Part shown: piece after piece, positions 44,881 through 56,500 of the stretch
Position numbering within the stretch: position 1 is the stretch's first letter
Layout: every line of letters begins with the position of its first letter
Assembly: GCF_009727055.1 (NCBI RefSeq)
Contig: NC_052359.1
Span: forward strand, 66,444,767-66,508,766
Direction: 5' to 3'
DNA from: Benincasa hispida
Taxonomy: Eukaryota; Streptophyta; Magnoliopsida; Cucurbitales; Cucurbitaceae
DNA: 64,000 nt
Program-made: the position numbers and the translations under genes
Notes under the pieces: model-generated
What the model was told of the DNA's origin: nothing
What the model saw: only the letters and a program-made list of their open reading frames with translations
The model's database searches: none

Positions 44881-45062
44881 TATAATACATTCCTGCCAAT
44901 ATTGATATCCAACATTTTTTTAAGAAGAAGAAAAAAGAAACAGAGTCACAAAAATCCAAAAACAAAAATATCTAAGCAATTGATATGAAATTGAATATTC
45001 TATTCCTTACTGTTTCACATTTCATTTTTCTAGAGAGGTGAATTCTATCTTTTGGATAGAAG

Positions 45063-45093
<31 letters not shown>

Positions 45094-45256
45094 GTACATA
45101 TGATTGATGGAATCCATGAAGAAGAATGAAAAACTGATGATGATTGATCAAGAAGAGGAAAATGATTTGAAATCAGTGGTCAGATGAATTGAATTGGGAA
45201 TACTAAATTGAAATCAAAGTTGAAATTTTCGTTGCAGTTGAAGTTGAAGTCGTGAC
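44881..45256. other. Spacer with a (GAA)n microsatellite
   Basis: A perfect GAA/AGA repeat of about 11 units at 45059-45092, followed by A/G-rich sequence. No gene. Confidence 0.6.
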
Positions 45257-47164
45257 TGTTGGGTTTTATGTCCTAAAACTCGTGGTTTGTAAACAATAAA
45301 ACTTATTCTGAAAATTCAATAAGTTATTATTGAATATATGTATTTCTTATTTCGTTTTAGAAATAAATCCAATAAACTAAAAGATCCATGACTATTACAT
45401 GATTACTTGAACTTTATGTGGAGACATAAAAGTGGATCAAGTTCGAGTAAATAGTCAAAATGGTCTATAATATATGAATGTGGTTGGGTGCCTTATTCTG
45501 GTAACACTATTGGATACGACCCGCTCTATAGTTGTTACAAATAATTGTAAAGTGCTACAGACGAAGTGATCCTAATTCGTACATATTATGACATGAGGAG
45601 TGGGGGCGTCCTGTGCAATAGGTTTGTACAAGATCGGACCACAAAATCAGTCACTCTTACTTTATAACGTTGTTTACTGTTTAAGACTGACTATTTTATA
45701 GCGATGACCTAGGTAACTTGACCTTAATTCTAAGCTAACTATGAACTCCTATTTATTCAGGATTATCCTTAGATTTTCATAAGTGAGGGTTGGCTCAACA
45801 GTGCCGCTCAATAAACTCCATTTCAGGGGTAAGACTGGGTAGATAGCTGGGGACATAGGGTGCAAGATGAAATTCATTCCTACCCGTTTTTAGGGATAGT
45901 AGAGAGGTTGTTTCCTTAAGTGTTGACTTCGGATTTTGAACAAGGGGCCCCACCCTCTCATTAGTCCGAGAGGGACTCGGTTTGTTGATCGGATAAAAAA
46001 CCAATTGTTCACTAGAAGATCAGTGGAACTTAAGGAACAAGAGATAATTTTGAGGGTAAAACAGACATTTGACCCAACCATTATTACGAATAACCTGTGA
46101 AGGGTTAGCTTACTTATCATGATTATATCGAATGGACATAATATATCTACAGTGAGGGGAGTACAACTATGGGCTTTAATGGAGTGACTCATTAGTTAAC
46201 GAACGGGGGTTAATTCGGTGTAAAGAGTTTAGCCAATTAATCTAAGATCATTGGAGTCCATGATCTGTAGGTCCATGAGGTCCCCCTACTAGCTTGTTAA
46301 TGGATTAGCCTTAGAGTAGCGTGATAAGTTAATTTGAAACGTTCAAATTAGAATTAAGGGAATTAGTTATTATACGTGATATAATTACGTGTGTAATTTA
46401 AAATTAAATGGAATTGGAGAATTTAATCAATATTTAAATATGATTTAAATATTAAATTCATGAATAAGGATTCATGAAGGTGGAATTTGTATAAAATTAA
46501 TTTAATATTTGGTATGAAATTAATTAGAATTAATTAAAATTTTTAATTAATTAATTAATTATTAATTTTATCAGAAAATTAATTTATGAAATTAATTTTA
46601 TAAAATTAATAATGTTTTTTAATTTTGAAATCAAATTTATTTTGGAAATTATTTTGTAAATTGGAAAATGAAAAGTTGGAAAACTCCACTTTCTCAATTG
46701 AGTAGCTCACTCAAACTCCACCATTTATTGATTCAATCTTCCAAGCATGAAGTGCTCCTCATGTAGCAATCTCTATTGCATGATTGTCTTGTAACAAATA
46801 GAGAAGATTGAAGTGAAAATCGTTAATGCAAATTGTTTGTATCTACTGAAGTTTTGTTAAAAACTCAAGAGGTTGAAGAAGTGTTCTTCAAGTTTCTGCA
46901 TTGAGATTCTTCTCCAAATTCCCTCCATTTAAACTTATTTTGAGTCCACAACTTAATCTAAAGCTCCAAAAGAATAGTAGGGAAGACCTTGAGGTGGTTC
47001 ACAAGAAGATTTGTAGCTGAATTCGTGATTCAATGGGTTCTACAAAGGTATGACTTGAAACTCTCTTATTATTGTATGAGCATGCTTTATTTATAGCAAA
47101 AATTAATAAATTAGAATGCTTATTGATCCTTGTTGCTTCTGCTGCATGCTGATATACTCCTACA
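45257..47164 (+). repeat. RE4 left LTR (1908 bp)
   Basis: TGTTGGGTTTTATGTCCTAA to CTCCTACA, followed by the primer site. It aligns closely with 53592-55128 and 56733-56946. It belongs to the same broad lineage as RE3, D, E, F and G but lies in the opposite orientation. Confidence 0.9.
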
Positions 47165-47165
47165 A

Positions 47166-47178
47166 TTGGTATCAGAGC
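47166..47178 (+). other. RE4 primer binding site (tRNA-iMet)
   Basis: TTGGTATCAGAGC lies one base after the LTR end and is a perfect match to the standard Copia site. Confidence 0.92.
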
Positions 47179-47454
47179 ATCATCTAAGCATTCAATTTGG
47201 TTTAATTTTTGTGTGGTGGGTGTTTTTCATGAGATATATGAAAATGGTGCACTGATATGGTTTTTTGAGCTTTGGCATTTTAATTCTCTTTGATTCCTTG
47301 ACTAAATTTGTAATTGGTTCTTGTTTGATGAGCTTATATGTGTGCTCAAGAGTTTGTAATTTATTTGGAGGCATTAGAGTTGAAATTAAGTTGTAATTGA
47401 AGAAAGAACTGAAGAAGGTCGAGTAGTAGGAACCAGTTTTTCAGCATCTACTCA

Positions 47455-47681
47455 AAACTCGATGCTCATTTTCGAGCGAGATTTCAAGTTTGAGTGAGAT
47501 GTTGAATCAAGTTTGAGTAATTTCTAGTTTGAGCAAATTTTTTAATCAAGTTTGAGCGAGATTTTGAGTTCGAGCAAGATTCTGATGGAGGTTCGAGCGA
47601 GATTTCCTTCGAGCAGCGAGATTTCGAGTTCAAGCGAGATTCTGATCGAGTTTGAGCGAAATTTCCAATGAGGAGCGAGAT
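47455..47681 (+). repeat. GAGCGAGATTT word repeats in RE4 leader
   Basis: About ten degenerate copies of GTTTGAGCGAGATTT / GTTCGAGCGAGATTC words. The solo LTR at 47682 is inserted in one of them, and the word reappears just after it (49671-49720). Confidence 0.75.
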
Positions 47682-49675
47682 TGTAACGACCGGATCCTTA
47701 CACATTATGATCCAACTGATACGACATGCATACTTAGACTTTTCTATCATAAGATGAGTTTTGGTGAAAATTTCAAAGAACATATCTAAATTTTATTAAT
47801 TAGATAGAAAAACTATATAAAAAGTTTATTTATCAAAACACCAGGATCCATAAAACATTAGCGTCGTGGTACAAAATGCATGTGCCTATAATAGTGAGTT
47901 TGATGGTTGGCCATTTGAGCGACGTCCAATTCTGCCATCTACGCTGTGTTCTTAACTACAAAGTCTGTAAAAATATAGGATGAGTATATAATATACCCAA
48001 GCAACATGTCATGAAAACATATGGTTGGGACTGAAAACGTATAATAACATGTGGTGGTCGGTTATGCTTCCAACATAAATCTCTCCGCCCTGATAGGAAG
48101 ATGAGAACCTAAGCGAAAACTAACCCATCTGATGATTAGCGGGTCATGCAGTCAGTAGGGCAAAGTCGCATCCAACATCAACCATTAGCATAAACGTAAT
48201 ATTGGACTAGAGGGGTGCAACCATACATACCTTGCTAGTCCCTAGCGTAAAAATAACGTAAGATTAGGCCTGGAGGGGAGCAACCATACATGCCCTGCCA
48301 GCCCTGGAAGCATAAATTTCTCCACCCTGATAGGAAGATGAGAACTTAAGCGGAAACTAACCCATATGATGATTAGCGGGTCATGCAGTCAGTAGGGCCA
48401 GAGTCGCATCCAACATCAACTATTAACATAAACGTAAGATTAGACTGGAAGCATAACTTACACCTAATTAAAACTTGATTTTAACGTAATCGTGAACAAA
48501 CATAATGCATAGGGTCCCTTGTAGAGAAACGTGTTCTGAACATGTAATGCAATATAACAATTAACATAAATCATGCAACATAATAAAGGTACACTATCAT
48601 AGAACATTTAAAGAGAGGGTGAGATAAACTACTTACTGTGATCTAGCTATTCCTTATTATTCTTTATGATTTGATCACTAGAGCTTTCCCTTTTTAAAAC
48701 TAGAAGGGAATTTGGGCAGAAATTTGGGCAGTACCTTACCCGAGCTTTTCTCTTTTAGCCTCACAGAACTTCCTCACTCACACTTACTCTTTCACACGAT
48801 TCTTTATTACTGAGATTTGTTTGAGAATGGGTTAAATCTTCAGGCTAAAGGTCCTATTTATAGTAGTTTTTCAGTCTTCTCTCAGTGTGACAAATCATCC
48901 TACAGGTGGCTTCTTTAAAATTACTTAGGGTTTAAGAATTCCTCTCAATAAGACACCTAATCTTGGCTAACGTTTGCCCTTACGTCATCATTCTTTGTTT
49001 GTATTCAATTTTAGGGTTTTTCCATGTATAATCTATAAGATCGTGGCCAAATTCAACGCATAATCCATGCTTCTGTCCAAATCTCGCTCTTTCTGTTCTC
49101 AGAATCTCGCTCTCTCCAGCTTTCTCACTGGTTTGCTCTCGTGACTCTCACTCTTGCTCTCGCTCTCGTGACTCTCGCTCCCGCCCACTGTCTCGCTGAG
49201 AATCTCACTCTCTCCAATCTCGCTAGTTTTCACGCGTGGGTTGCCTTCACTACTTGTGGATTCCACTTACCCTTTTTAACTCTTTCAAATTTTAAGAGTA
49301 TATGGGCAATTAATTCACCTCCAATTCTTCCAATGAACAGTGTCCAACCAAAAAGTTATCTACTGCCCTTTGTCTCTTGAATTAGCTAGCGTCCAACTTC
49401 TAATTAATCCTCCCTGATTCTGCCCCCTTATTCATTATTTTTGAATAATTAATAAATTTCCTATTTTTTTTTCCAATTCTAAATTTCCACCTGATTTTCC
49501 TATTAAGTTTATATATTTTTCATTCTTAATTATATATTTTATTTGTTTTCCTACTTTCTAAATTAAGGTTAGGGTATTACATTTACCACCCTTTTAAATA
49601 AAATTTTGTCTTGCTTAACATTTGACATTTAATTTCCTGTAGTGTATGCGTACAAATTTGGGTTGTTACAGAGAT
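47677..49675. mobile_element. Solo Ty3-type LTR (1989 bp) with perfect 5-bp TSD
   Basis: TGTAACGACCGGATCC at 47682 to GGGTTGTTACA at 49670, flanked by GAGAT at 47677-47681 and 49671-49675. TGTAAC...GTTACA ends are typical of plant chromovirus-type Ty3 LTRs. No internal domain is present. The lineage call rests on the ends only. It interrupts the RE4 leader, so it is younger than RE4. Confidence 0.9.
48069..48462. repeat. Internal direct duplication inside the solo LTR
   Basis: About 48069-48245 and 48307-48462 are direct repeats. Both contain CCCTGATAGGAAGATGAGAA, GATGATTAGCGGGTCATGCA and AGTCGCATCCAACATCAAC. The period is about 239 bp, with a few changes between copies. Confidence 0.8.
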
Positions 49676-50634
49676 CCTGTTCAACCCAGTGAGATTTTGG
49701 TCCAGCAGCGAGATTCTTGAACATATTTGACGAGTTTGACCCATTGACTGAGCGAGGACCATCGAGGATTGACCTGTTTGACCGGCTTTCTTCAAACTCG
49801 ATCCGATTCAACTTCAAAAAGGTTTTGGCTTGTTCGGTTCAGGTGGTTCACGTCTGGTTCAAGCTGTTTGGGTCCGGTTTGGAGCGGTTCGACCGGTTCA
49901 GAAGTGATTTGGAGCTATTTCTTGCTTTTTTGTAATATTTAGGCCTTTGTTTGCTTGAAAATGCCAAAACTATAATCATATCAGTATGTATTCAATTATT
50001 TATGCATGTGATGTAAGTTATAATTAAATAAATCTTGTTTGTGCATACAGTGTGCCATGTAGATTTAAAATCCCACCACAGGAAGCATGTTACATGCAAT
50101 GAAAGTATGTTATAAAATGTTATAATATATAGTATGCATGTTTAGGGTTTCTTTTATTTAATATAAATGTTATATTAAATATTGAATGCCTTTGATGTAT
50201 GTTGTGGATGTTTAGCATGTCTAAAATTTTGTAAGTTGTTATAAAATTGGGTTAGACATTTAAAATCCATAACAAATAACATCTGCATGCTCACGTAAGT
50301 TAACCATTTGTTTTAATAGTTAAAATAGGTCATTAAACTTTTAAAACTCGGGTTACAAACTCAACCGGTAAATAATCCGGTCAAAGGCTGGAGGTATTTA
50401 AGTTGACGATCTACGAAACACCTCCTACCTAGGGATTATGGCCGAATAATTGAGCGTTGTTAACCGATTTTATGAGCAATACGTGAGCGATGTGAGGTTT
50501 TAAAACTAGTTTATCATCTAGACATCATAGGTTAAATCCAAATATAAATGATATAATTGGATAAATACCTAGACTTAGGTTGTTTAATTAACCGAAACAA
50601 ACCTAAGAAACGTATACCCCGTTTAATCATTGGA
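49676..50634 (+). other. RE4 leader, middle part
   Basis: Non-coding. It contains CGGTTCAGGTGGTTCACG-type words and the segment GGTATTTAAGTTGACGATCT followed by CCTCCTACCTAGGG (50393-50440). That segment is shared with the RE3 leader and the leader fragment at 60700-61573. Confidence 0.6.
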
Positions 50635-50635
50635 G

Positions 50636-51210
50636 CACTTCAGTAAGAGTTTAATAACATATATGATATGCTATTAGAACACTTCAGTGAAAATCAAATA
50701 ACATATATGATATGTTAGAACACTTCAGTGGGAGATTAATAAACATATATGATATGATTATTTCTAGCTCTCACGTCCCTAAGAGTTCACAATCGAAATT
50801 CATGTGGCACTTCATGTCACCCTTGGAGTGACCTCCATTTGGAAAGTGTTTACATGAATCGAGATTTTGGTGAATGGGGGAAGTTATTCACTTTAAAATC
50901 AAATATGATGTGTTGATTTTAAAATTTTCACATTCTCAAGATGTTCACATTGAAAGGTTCATGCGGCACTTCGTGCCACCCTGGGAGTGACCTCCATTCG
51001 GAAAGTGTTTGCATGAATTGATCATGGTGAATGAGGGGAAGATATTCATTACAAAATCAAATATATGATATATTTATTTCAATTCTCACGTCCCTATATA
51101 ATTCCCACTATGAGATCCGTGCAGCACTTCATGTCACCCTGGGAGTGACCTCCATTCGGAAAGCGTTCGTCATAGATAAAAACCAAATTGAATGGGGGAA
51201 GTAGTTCATA
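50636..51210 (+). repeat. Two tandem repeat families in the RE4 leader
   Basis: 50636-50760: three units of about 43 bp with CACTTCAGT and AACATATATGATATG. 50769-51210: three units of 158-159 bp, each with a TCTCACGTCCCT-like start, GCACTTCATGTCACCC and GAGTGACCTCCATTCGGAAAG. The CTCCATTCGG block resembles CTCTCCATCCACCTT in the related leaders. Confidence 0.8.
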
Positions 51211-51255
51211 GTAACTGGATGAAGGATATGTGTCAACATATCCTACGGTCTCTTC

Positions 51256-51442
51256 TATTGGTTTGAACCGTGAGATTCCTATATTGCACCTACTTGTCGT
51301 CTTTAAGTTGGCCTCGCTAGTCGTTTAACGACGGCTATCCCCTCGGAGNTATTGGTTTGAACCGTGAGATTCCTATATTGCACCTACTTGTCGTCTTTAA
51401 GTTGGCCTCGCTAGTCGTTTAACGACGGCTATCCCCTCGGAG
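51256..51442. other. Identical 93-bp copies separated by a single N (probable assembly join)
   Basis: 51256-51348 and 51350-51442 are identical base for base and separated only by the N at 51349, the one ambiguous base in the window. This is the expected appearance of two contig ends that overlap but were not merged. Confidence 0.9.
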
Positions 51443-51786
51443 GGTTTTAACATAGTATTCGAAACAAATCAAACTCCAAAAATGGATAGGATTTCTAAAG
51501 TCGGTTTCAACTTTGACTTTCCATTTTCAAGAGAATCGTTGAGATCGAACTTCTGAGGTCTAAACACAGAAGGTTACACTTACAAAATTATTAAAGAATT
51601 AGTAATTTCTGACAAAAAACGGTAGCTAAATGACTGTCGGAATATGAGTTATTCTGGAGATAATATTTAGTCAAGAATGTCTTGTTGTAGTATCATTGCA
51701 AAAATAATCTTGGGTATATTATTACTTTGCTAAAACTTGATTGGGTTTAAAAGCAATTCACTTATAATTTGTCTATATTTTTTAGA

Positions 51787-52660
51787 ATGACAAATGCACT
51801 AGTAAAATTGTTGGCATCTGATAAACTGATTGAGGATAATTATGTAACTTGGAAATCAAATCTGAATACTATACTGATGATAGACGATTTACGGTTCGTC
51901 TTAATAGAGGATTGTCCTCCCATTCCAAGCTCTAACACAAACCAAACTGTTCGGGATGCATACGATAGATGGATCAGGGCGAATGACAAAGCTTGTGTCT
52001 ATATACTCGCCAACATATCTGATGTTTTGGCAAAGAAACATGAGACTATAGATACTGGCAAAGTGATTATGAAATCTCTACAAGGGATATTCGGGGAACC
52101 GTCCTTCTCCCTAAGGCATGATGCTATTAAATATGTTTACAACTGCCGTATGAAAGAAGGGGCCTCTATTGGAGAACATGTCCTAGACATGATGGCCCAG
52201 TTCAATGTGGTGGAAGTAAATGGAGTTGTCGTTGACGAGAGAAGTCTTTTATTCTAGAATCTTTTCCGAAGAGTTTTTTGCAGTTCTGCACGAACGCGCT
52301 TATAAATAAAATAGAATACAACTTGACTACTTTTCTGAATGAGCTACAGGCTTACCAGACTATGATGAGAGCTAAAGGTCTGGAACCGGAGGTACACATT
52401 ACTATCGTTGAGAAGAGAGAAACTTCCTCCAAAAAGCCTAATGTTGCTTCCTCTTAACAAAGTAAGAGTATTCCTGTTAAGAAGAGCAAAGGGAAAAGGA
52501 AGAAGAAAACCGTTGGGAGAAAAGGCAAAGGTAACGCTGCAAACAAAGGAAAGTATTCTACTACAACGAGGAAGGGCATTAGAAGAGGAAATGGCCTCAG
52601 TACCTTGCTGAGAAGAAAGTAGAGAAAGAAAAACGGGCAAACTAGTTCCTGAATATTGCT
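51787..52660 (+). pseudogene. RE4 Copia gag
   Basis: Copia Gag of the UBN2/Retrotran_gag_2 type. The start is the ATG at 51787 (MTNALVKLLASDKLIEDNY). The frame continues with YVTWKSNLNTILMIDD and ACVYILANISDVLAKKHE, to a frameshift near 52245. After it a second frame supplies LESFPKSFLQFCTNALINK and FLNELQAYQ. A lysine-rich stretch (52465-52640) precedes the end. The CCHC zinc knuckle expected after it is not recognisable. Pol does not follow. It is homologous to the gag relics at 16252-16545 (-) and 63268-64000 (+). Confidence 0.8.
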
Positions 52661-53568
52661 TGCTGTCCTCAACATAACCAGTGGCAGATGTTGCTGTCTG
52701 AAGATAATCTTATCAGCTTTTGTTATTGTAATTAGAGATAGTTTATCTTATTGTAAAGAACAAATTGTATATATTATTGTAAATGAAATGTTCATTAGTG
52801 AAAGTTATGTTTGTTCTATTGCATCGTAACTTCTGTTAAAGAACCAACTCAATTAAAAGCCATTGGCAAATATTCAGATATTTAAAACGGCTAGAAATCA
52901 ATCAAGGCTAGTTATTTAAACCTAAGTGATAAGTTTAGAACACTTGAAAAGTTTAGAGTGTACAAAACTTGTTAAGTAAAACTGAAATGCTTTGATTGGA
53001 TCAAAAGTTTAGAAAGTTTAAGATTTCTAGGTCTATTTGATAAAATATGAAATCCAGTGACAAACTTTCTAGTTGTCTTAGATTGTTTTCTTAACATCAT
53101 TACAATTATTGGAATATTGTTCAAGATCACCTTTTATTATTTGATTCCATAAAAAGTTTGCATATATCAATAAAGAGTTACTGAATTAACATTGTAAACA
53201 AGAGTTGTTTAAACAAGTCAAATGCGTCTTACTCAAAGAATTGAGAGTACCTCAATATAATAGGAGAAAAGTATGACTTCCTAGCCATTATTGAGAAACA
53301 AGTGTTGTGATAATAAGATGCATTCTCTATATAGTTTAATAAGAAGTCTATTGTACACTATCATGTTTATAAAGATTCTCTCGGCTAAAATGTTTGAGAA
53401 TCTCCTAGTAAGACTAGGATTACCAGGTTAATAACCTAGGGCAAGTGGGAGAAAAATAAGGTTGGGATACCATGGTAAACTATGGGTATGGTATGCCCTA
53501 GTTTATTGTATTTCTCTATAAAACTCAGAAACTCAGTTTTATATATTTGGATATATAAGTTACCACTG
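52661..53568 (+). other. RE4 3' non-coding internal region
   Basis: AT-rich, without reading frames of recognisable content. The position where protease, integrase and reverse transcriptase would lie is under 1 kb, too short for pol. Confidence 0.65.
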
Positions 53569-53591
53569 GACCTTTAGTCCAAGTGGGAGCT
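53569..53591 (+). other. RE4 polypurine tract
   Basis: GTCCAAGTGGGAGCT immediately before the right LTR is the typical Copia second-strand priming site. Confidence 0.85.
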
Positions 53592-56500
53592 TGTTGGGTT
53601 TTATGTCCTAAAACTCGTGGTTTGTAAGCAATAAAACTTATTCTGAAAATTCAATAAGTTATTGAATATATGTATTGCTTATTTCGTTTTATAAATAAAT
53701 CATAAAAACTAAAAGATCCATAACTATTACATGAGTACTTGAACTTTATGTGGAGACATAAAAGTGGATCAGGTTCGAGTAAATAGTCAAAATGGTCTAT
53801 AGTATATGAATGGGGTTGGGTGCCTTATTCTGGTAACACTATTGGATGCGATCTACTCTATAGTTGTTACAAAGAGTTGTAAGATGCTATAGACGAAGTG
53901 ATCCTAATTCGTACATGTTATGACATGAGAAGTGGGGGCATCCTGTGCAATGGGTTTGTACAAGATCGGACCACGAAATCAGTCACTCTTACTTTATAAC
54001 GTAGTTTACTATTTAAGACTGATTATTTCATAGCGATGACCTAGGTAACTTGACCTTAATCTTGAGCTAACTATGAACTCTTGTTTATTCAGAATTATCC
54101 TTAGATTTGCATAGGTGAGGGTTGACTCAACAACGCCGGCTCAATAAACCTCCATTTCAGAGGTAAGACCGGGTAGATAGCTGAGGAAATATGGTGCAAG
54201 ATGGAATTCACTCCTACCCATTTTCAGGGATAGTAGAGAGGTTATTCCCTTAAGTGTTGACTCCGAGTCTTGAACAAGGGCCTCACCCTCTCAATGGCCC
54301 CAGAGGGACTCGATTTATTGATCAGATCACAAATAATTGTTCATTAGAGGATCAATGGGACTTAAGGAACAAGAGATAATTTTGGGGTAAAACAGACATT
54401 TGACCTAACCGTTATTACAAACAACATGTGAAGGGTTAACTTACTAATCAAGGTTATATCTAGTGGACATAATATATCTAAAGTGAAGGGATTGCACCTA
54501 TGGGCTTTAGTGGAGTGGCCCATTAATTAACGAATAAGGGTTAATTCAGTAAAAAGAGTTTAGCCAATTAATCTCGGATTGTTGGAGCTCATGATCTGTA
54601 GGTCCACGAGGTCCCCCTACTAGCTTATAAATGGATTAGCCTTAGTAAGCGTGATAAGTTATTTTGAAATGTTCAAATTAGAATTAAGGAAATTAGTAAT
54701 TATATGTGATATAATTACGCGTATAATTTTAGAATTACACGGAATTGGAGAATTTAATCATACTTAAATATGATTTTAAATATTAAATTCATGTATAAGG
54801 ATTCATGAAGGTGGAATTTGGTAAAATTAATTTAATATTTGATATTAAATTAATTAGAATTAATTAAACTGTTTAATTAATTAATTATTATTAATTTTAT
54901 TAGAAAATTAATTTATGAAATTAATTTTGTAAAATTAATAACGTTTTTCAATTTTGAAATCAAATTGATTTTGAAATCATTTTGTAAATCGGAAAAATAT
55001 TGGAAAATGAAAAGTTGGAAAACTCCACTTTCTCAATTGACTAGCTCACTCAAACTCCACCGTTTCTCGATTCAATCTTCTAAGCATGAGGTGCTCCTCA
55101 TGCACCAATCTCCATTGTATGATTGTCATGAAGGATCTCTTATTCAAGAGAACCAGTGAGCGGAAGCAAGATCTTTTCAAGCCCATTGTGAAAGAATAAA
55201 TGCATTCACAAACATACAAGAACAGTTATGCATTATAGAGAAAATTACAGTATGCTTTCTTACTAAACAAACGGAAACAAAAGACATACCTTTAAACAAG
55301 ACACAATCATCTGGTAAACTCTCACTCTTGTCACAATTGTCTAGAAAAATCTCGCTCTTGCTGCAATCGTCCAGCAAAATCTTGCGCTTGCTGCAATTGT
55401 CCAGCAAAGTCTCGTTGTCGTTGCAATCACGAACTGTCTGATCCTCGAACAGCAACTCTTAACACTATCGCTTGGTAACTTTGGTATTCTCGGAGTGAGA
55501 ATCCAGGAAGTGTGGGCACTGTGTGAATTTGGTAGAGGGAAGGAGGATGTAAATGGTCGAACTACACGATCGAGTAAATGGGAGAAAGGTTTAGTCTATT
55601 GCATAGACAGTGGGTACTTAATCGTCTGGTAAACCCTCGCTCTCGTGAGCAATTGTCTAGCAATCTCTTGCTCTCGTGAGAAACCTCTCGCTCGATTGTT
55701 TAGTCTCTCGAAAGGGCTATCGTATAGCTTTCTTTCGCTCAATCGATTAGTAAAATGATAACAAATTGATAATGATGCGATTCTAAAAAAAATGAAAATT
55801 CTTTTCATTCTCTTCAGTTATTCAAATCTAAAAATAACTTTTCACTTTCAATCGGTTAATGGAGAAAAGAATAACCACCCACAATTACCATATAGTTGTT
55901 TTATTATAAATAAATATAATAACTCATTTGCCATATTATATTTATAACCTATAGTTTTAATATCACATCATACGTAATATTTAAACCCTAGTTCTTTTCT
56001 TCTTTATTTAATATAAATCATATTTCTATCAATTCCACCAACTAATGTATCTAATACATCAAATCAATTATATCACATATAATCGAGCCAATTTAATTAT
56101 ATCATATATAATCAAATTCCCTCTTGTTAATTTGAACACTTCAAACTAACCCACACACTGATTCTCAACTTGAATTCATTGAGCTACTAAGAGGAGCTTA
56201 TGGATCTATAGCTTGAAGCTTGAATGGTACATGAATAACTTACTAAACTCTTTAATCATGATATCCACCATTCGTTAACTGTCGGGCACTCCACTATAGA
56301 CTGATAGTTGCACTCTTCACACTACATATATATTTTTGTGTCCATTGGATATAACCAATCAACAGTACGATAATCTTTCACAGATCGCTCGTAAGTACAG
56401 CTGAGCCAATTTACCATTTTTCCTCTATAGTTACATCTAACTCCTTAAGTACCACTGATTCCTCTAATGAACAATACATCATAGTCCTACTATGAGTGAA

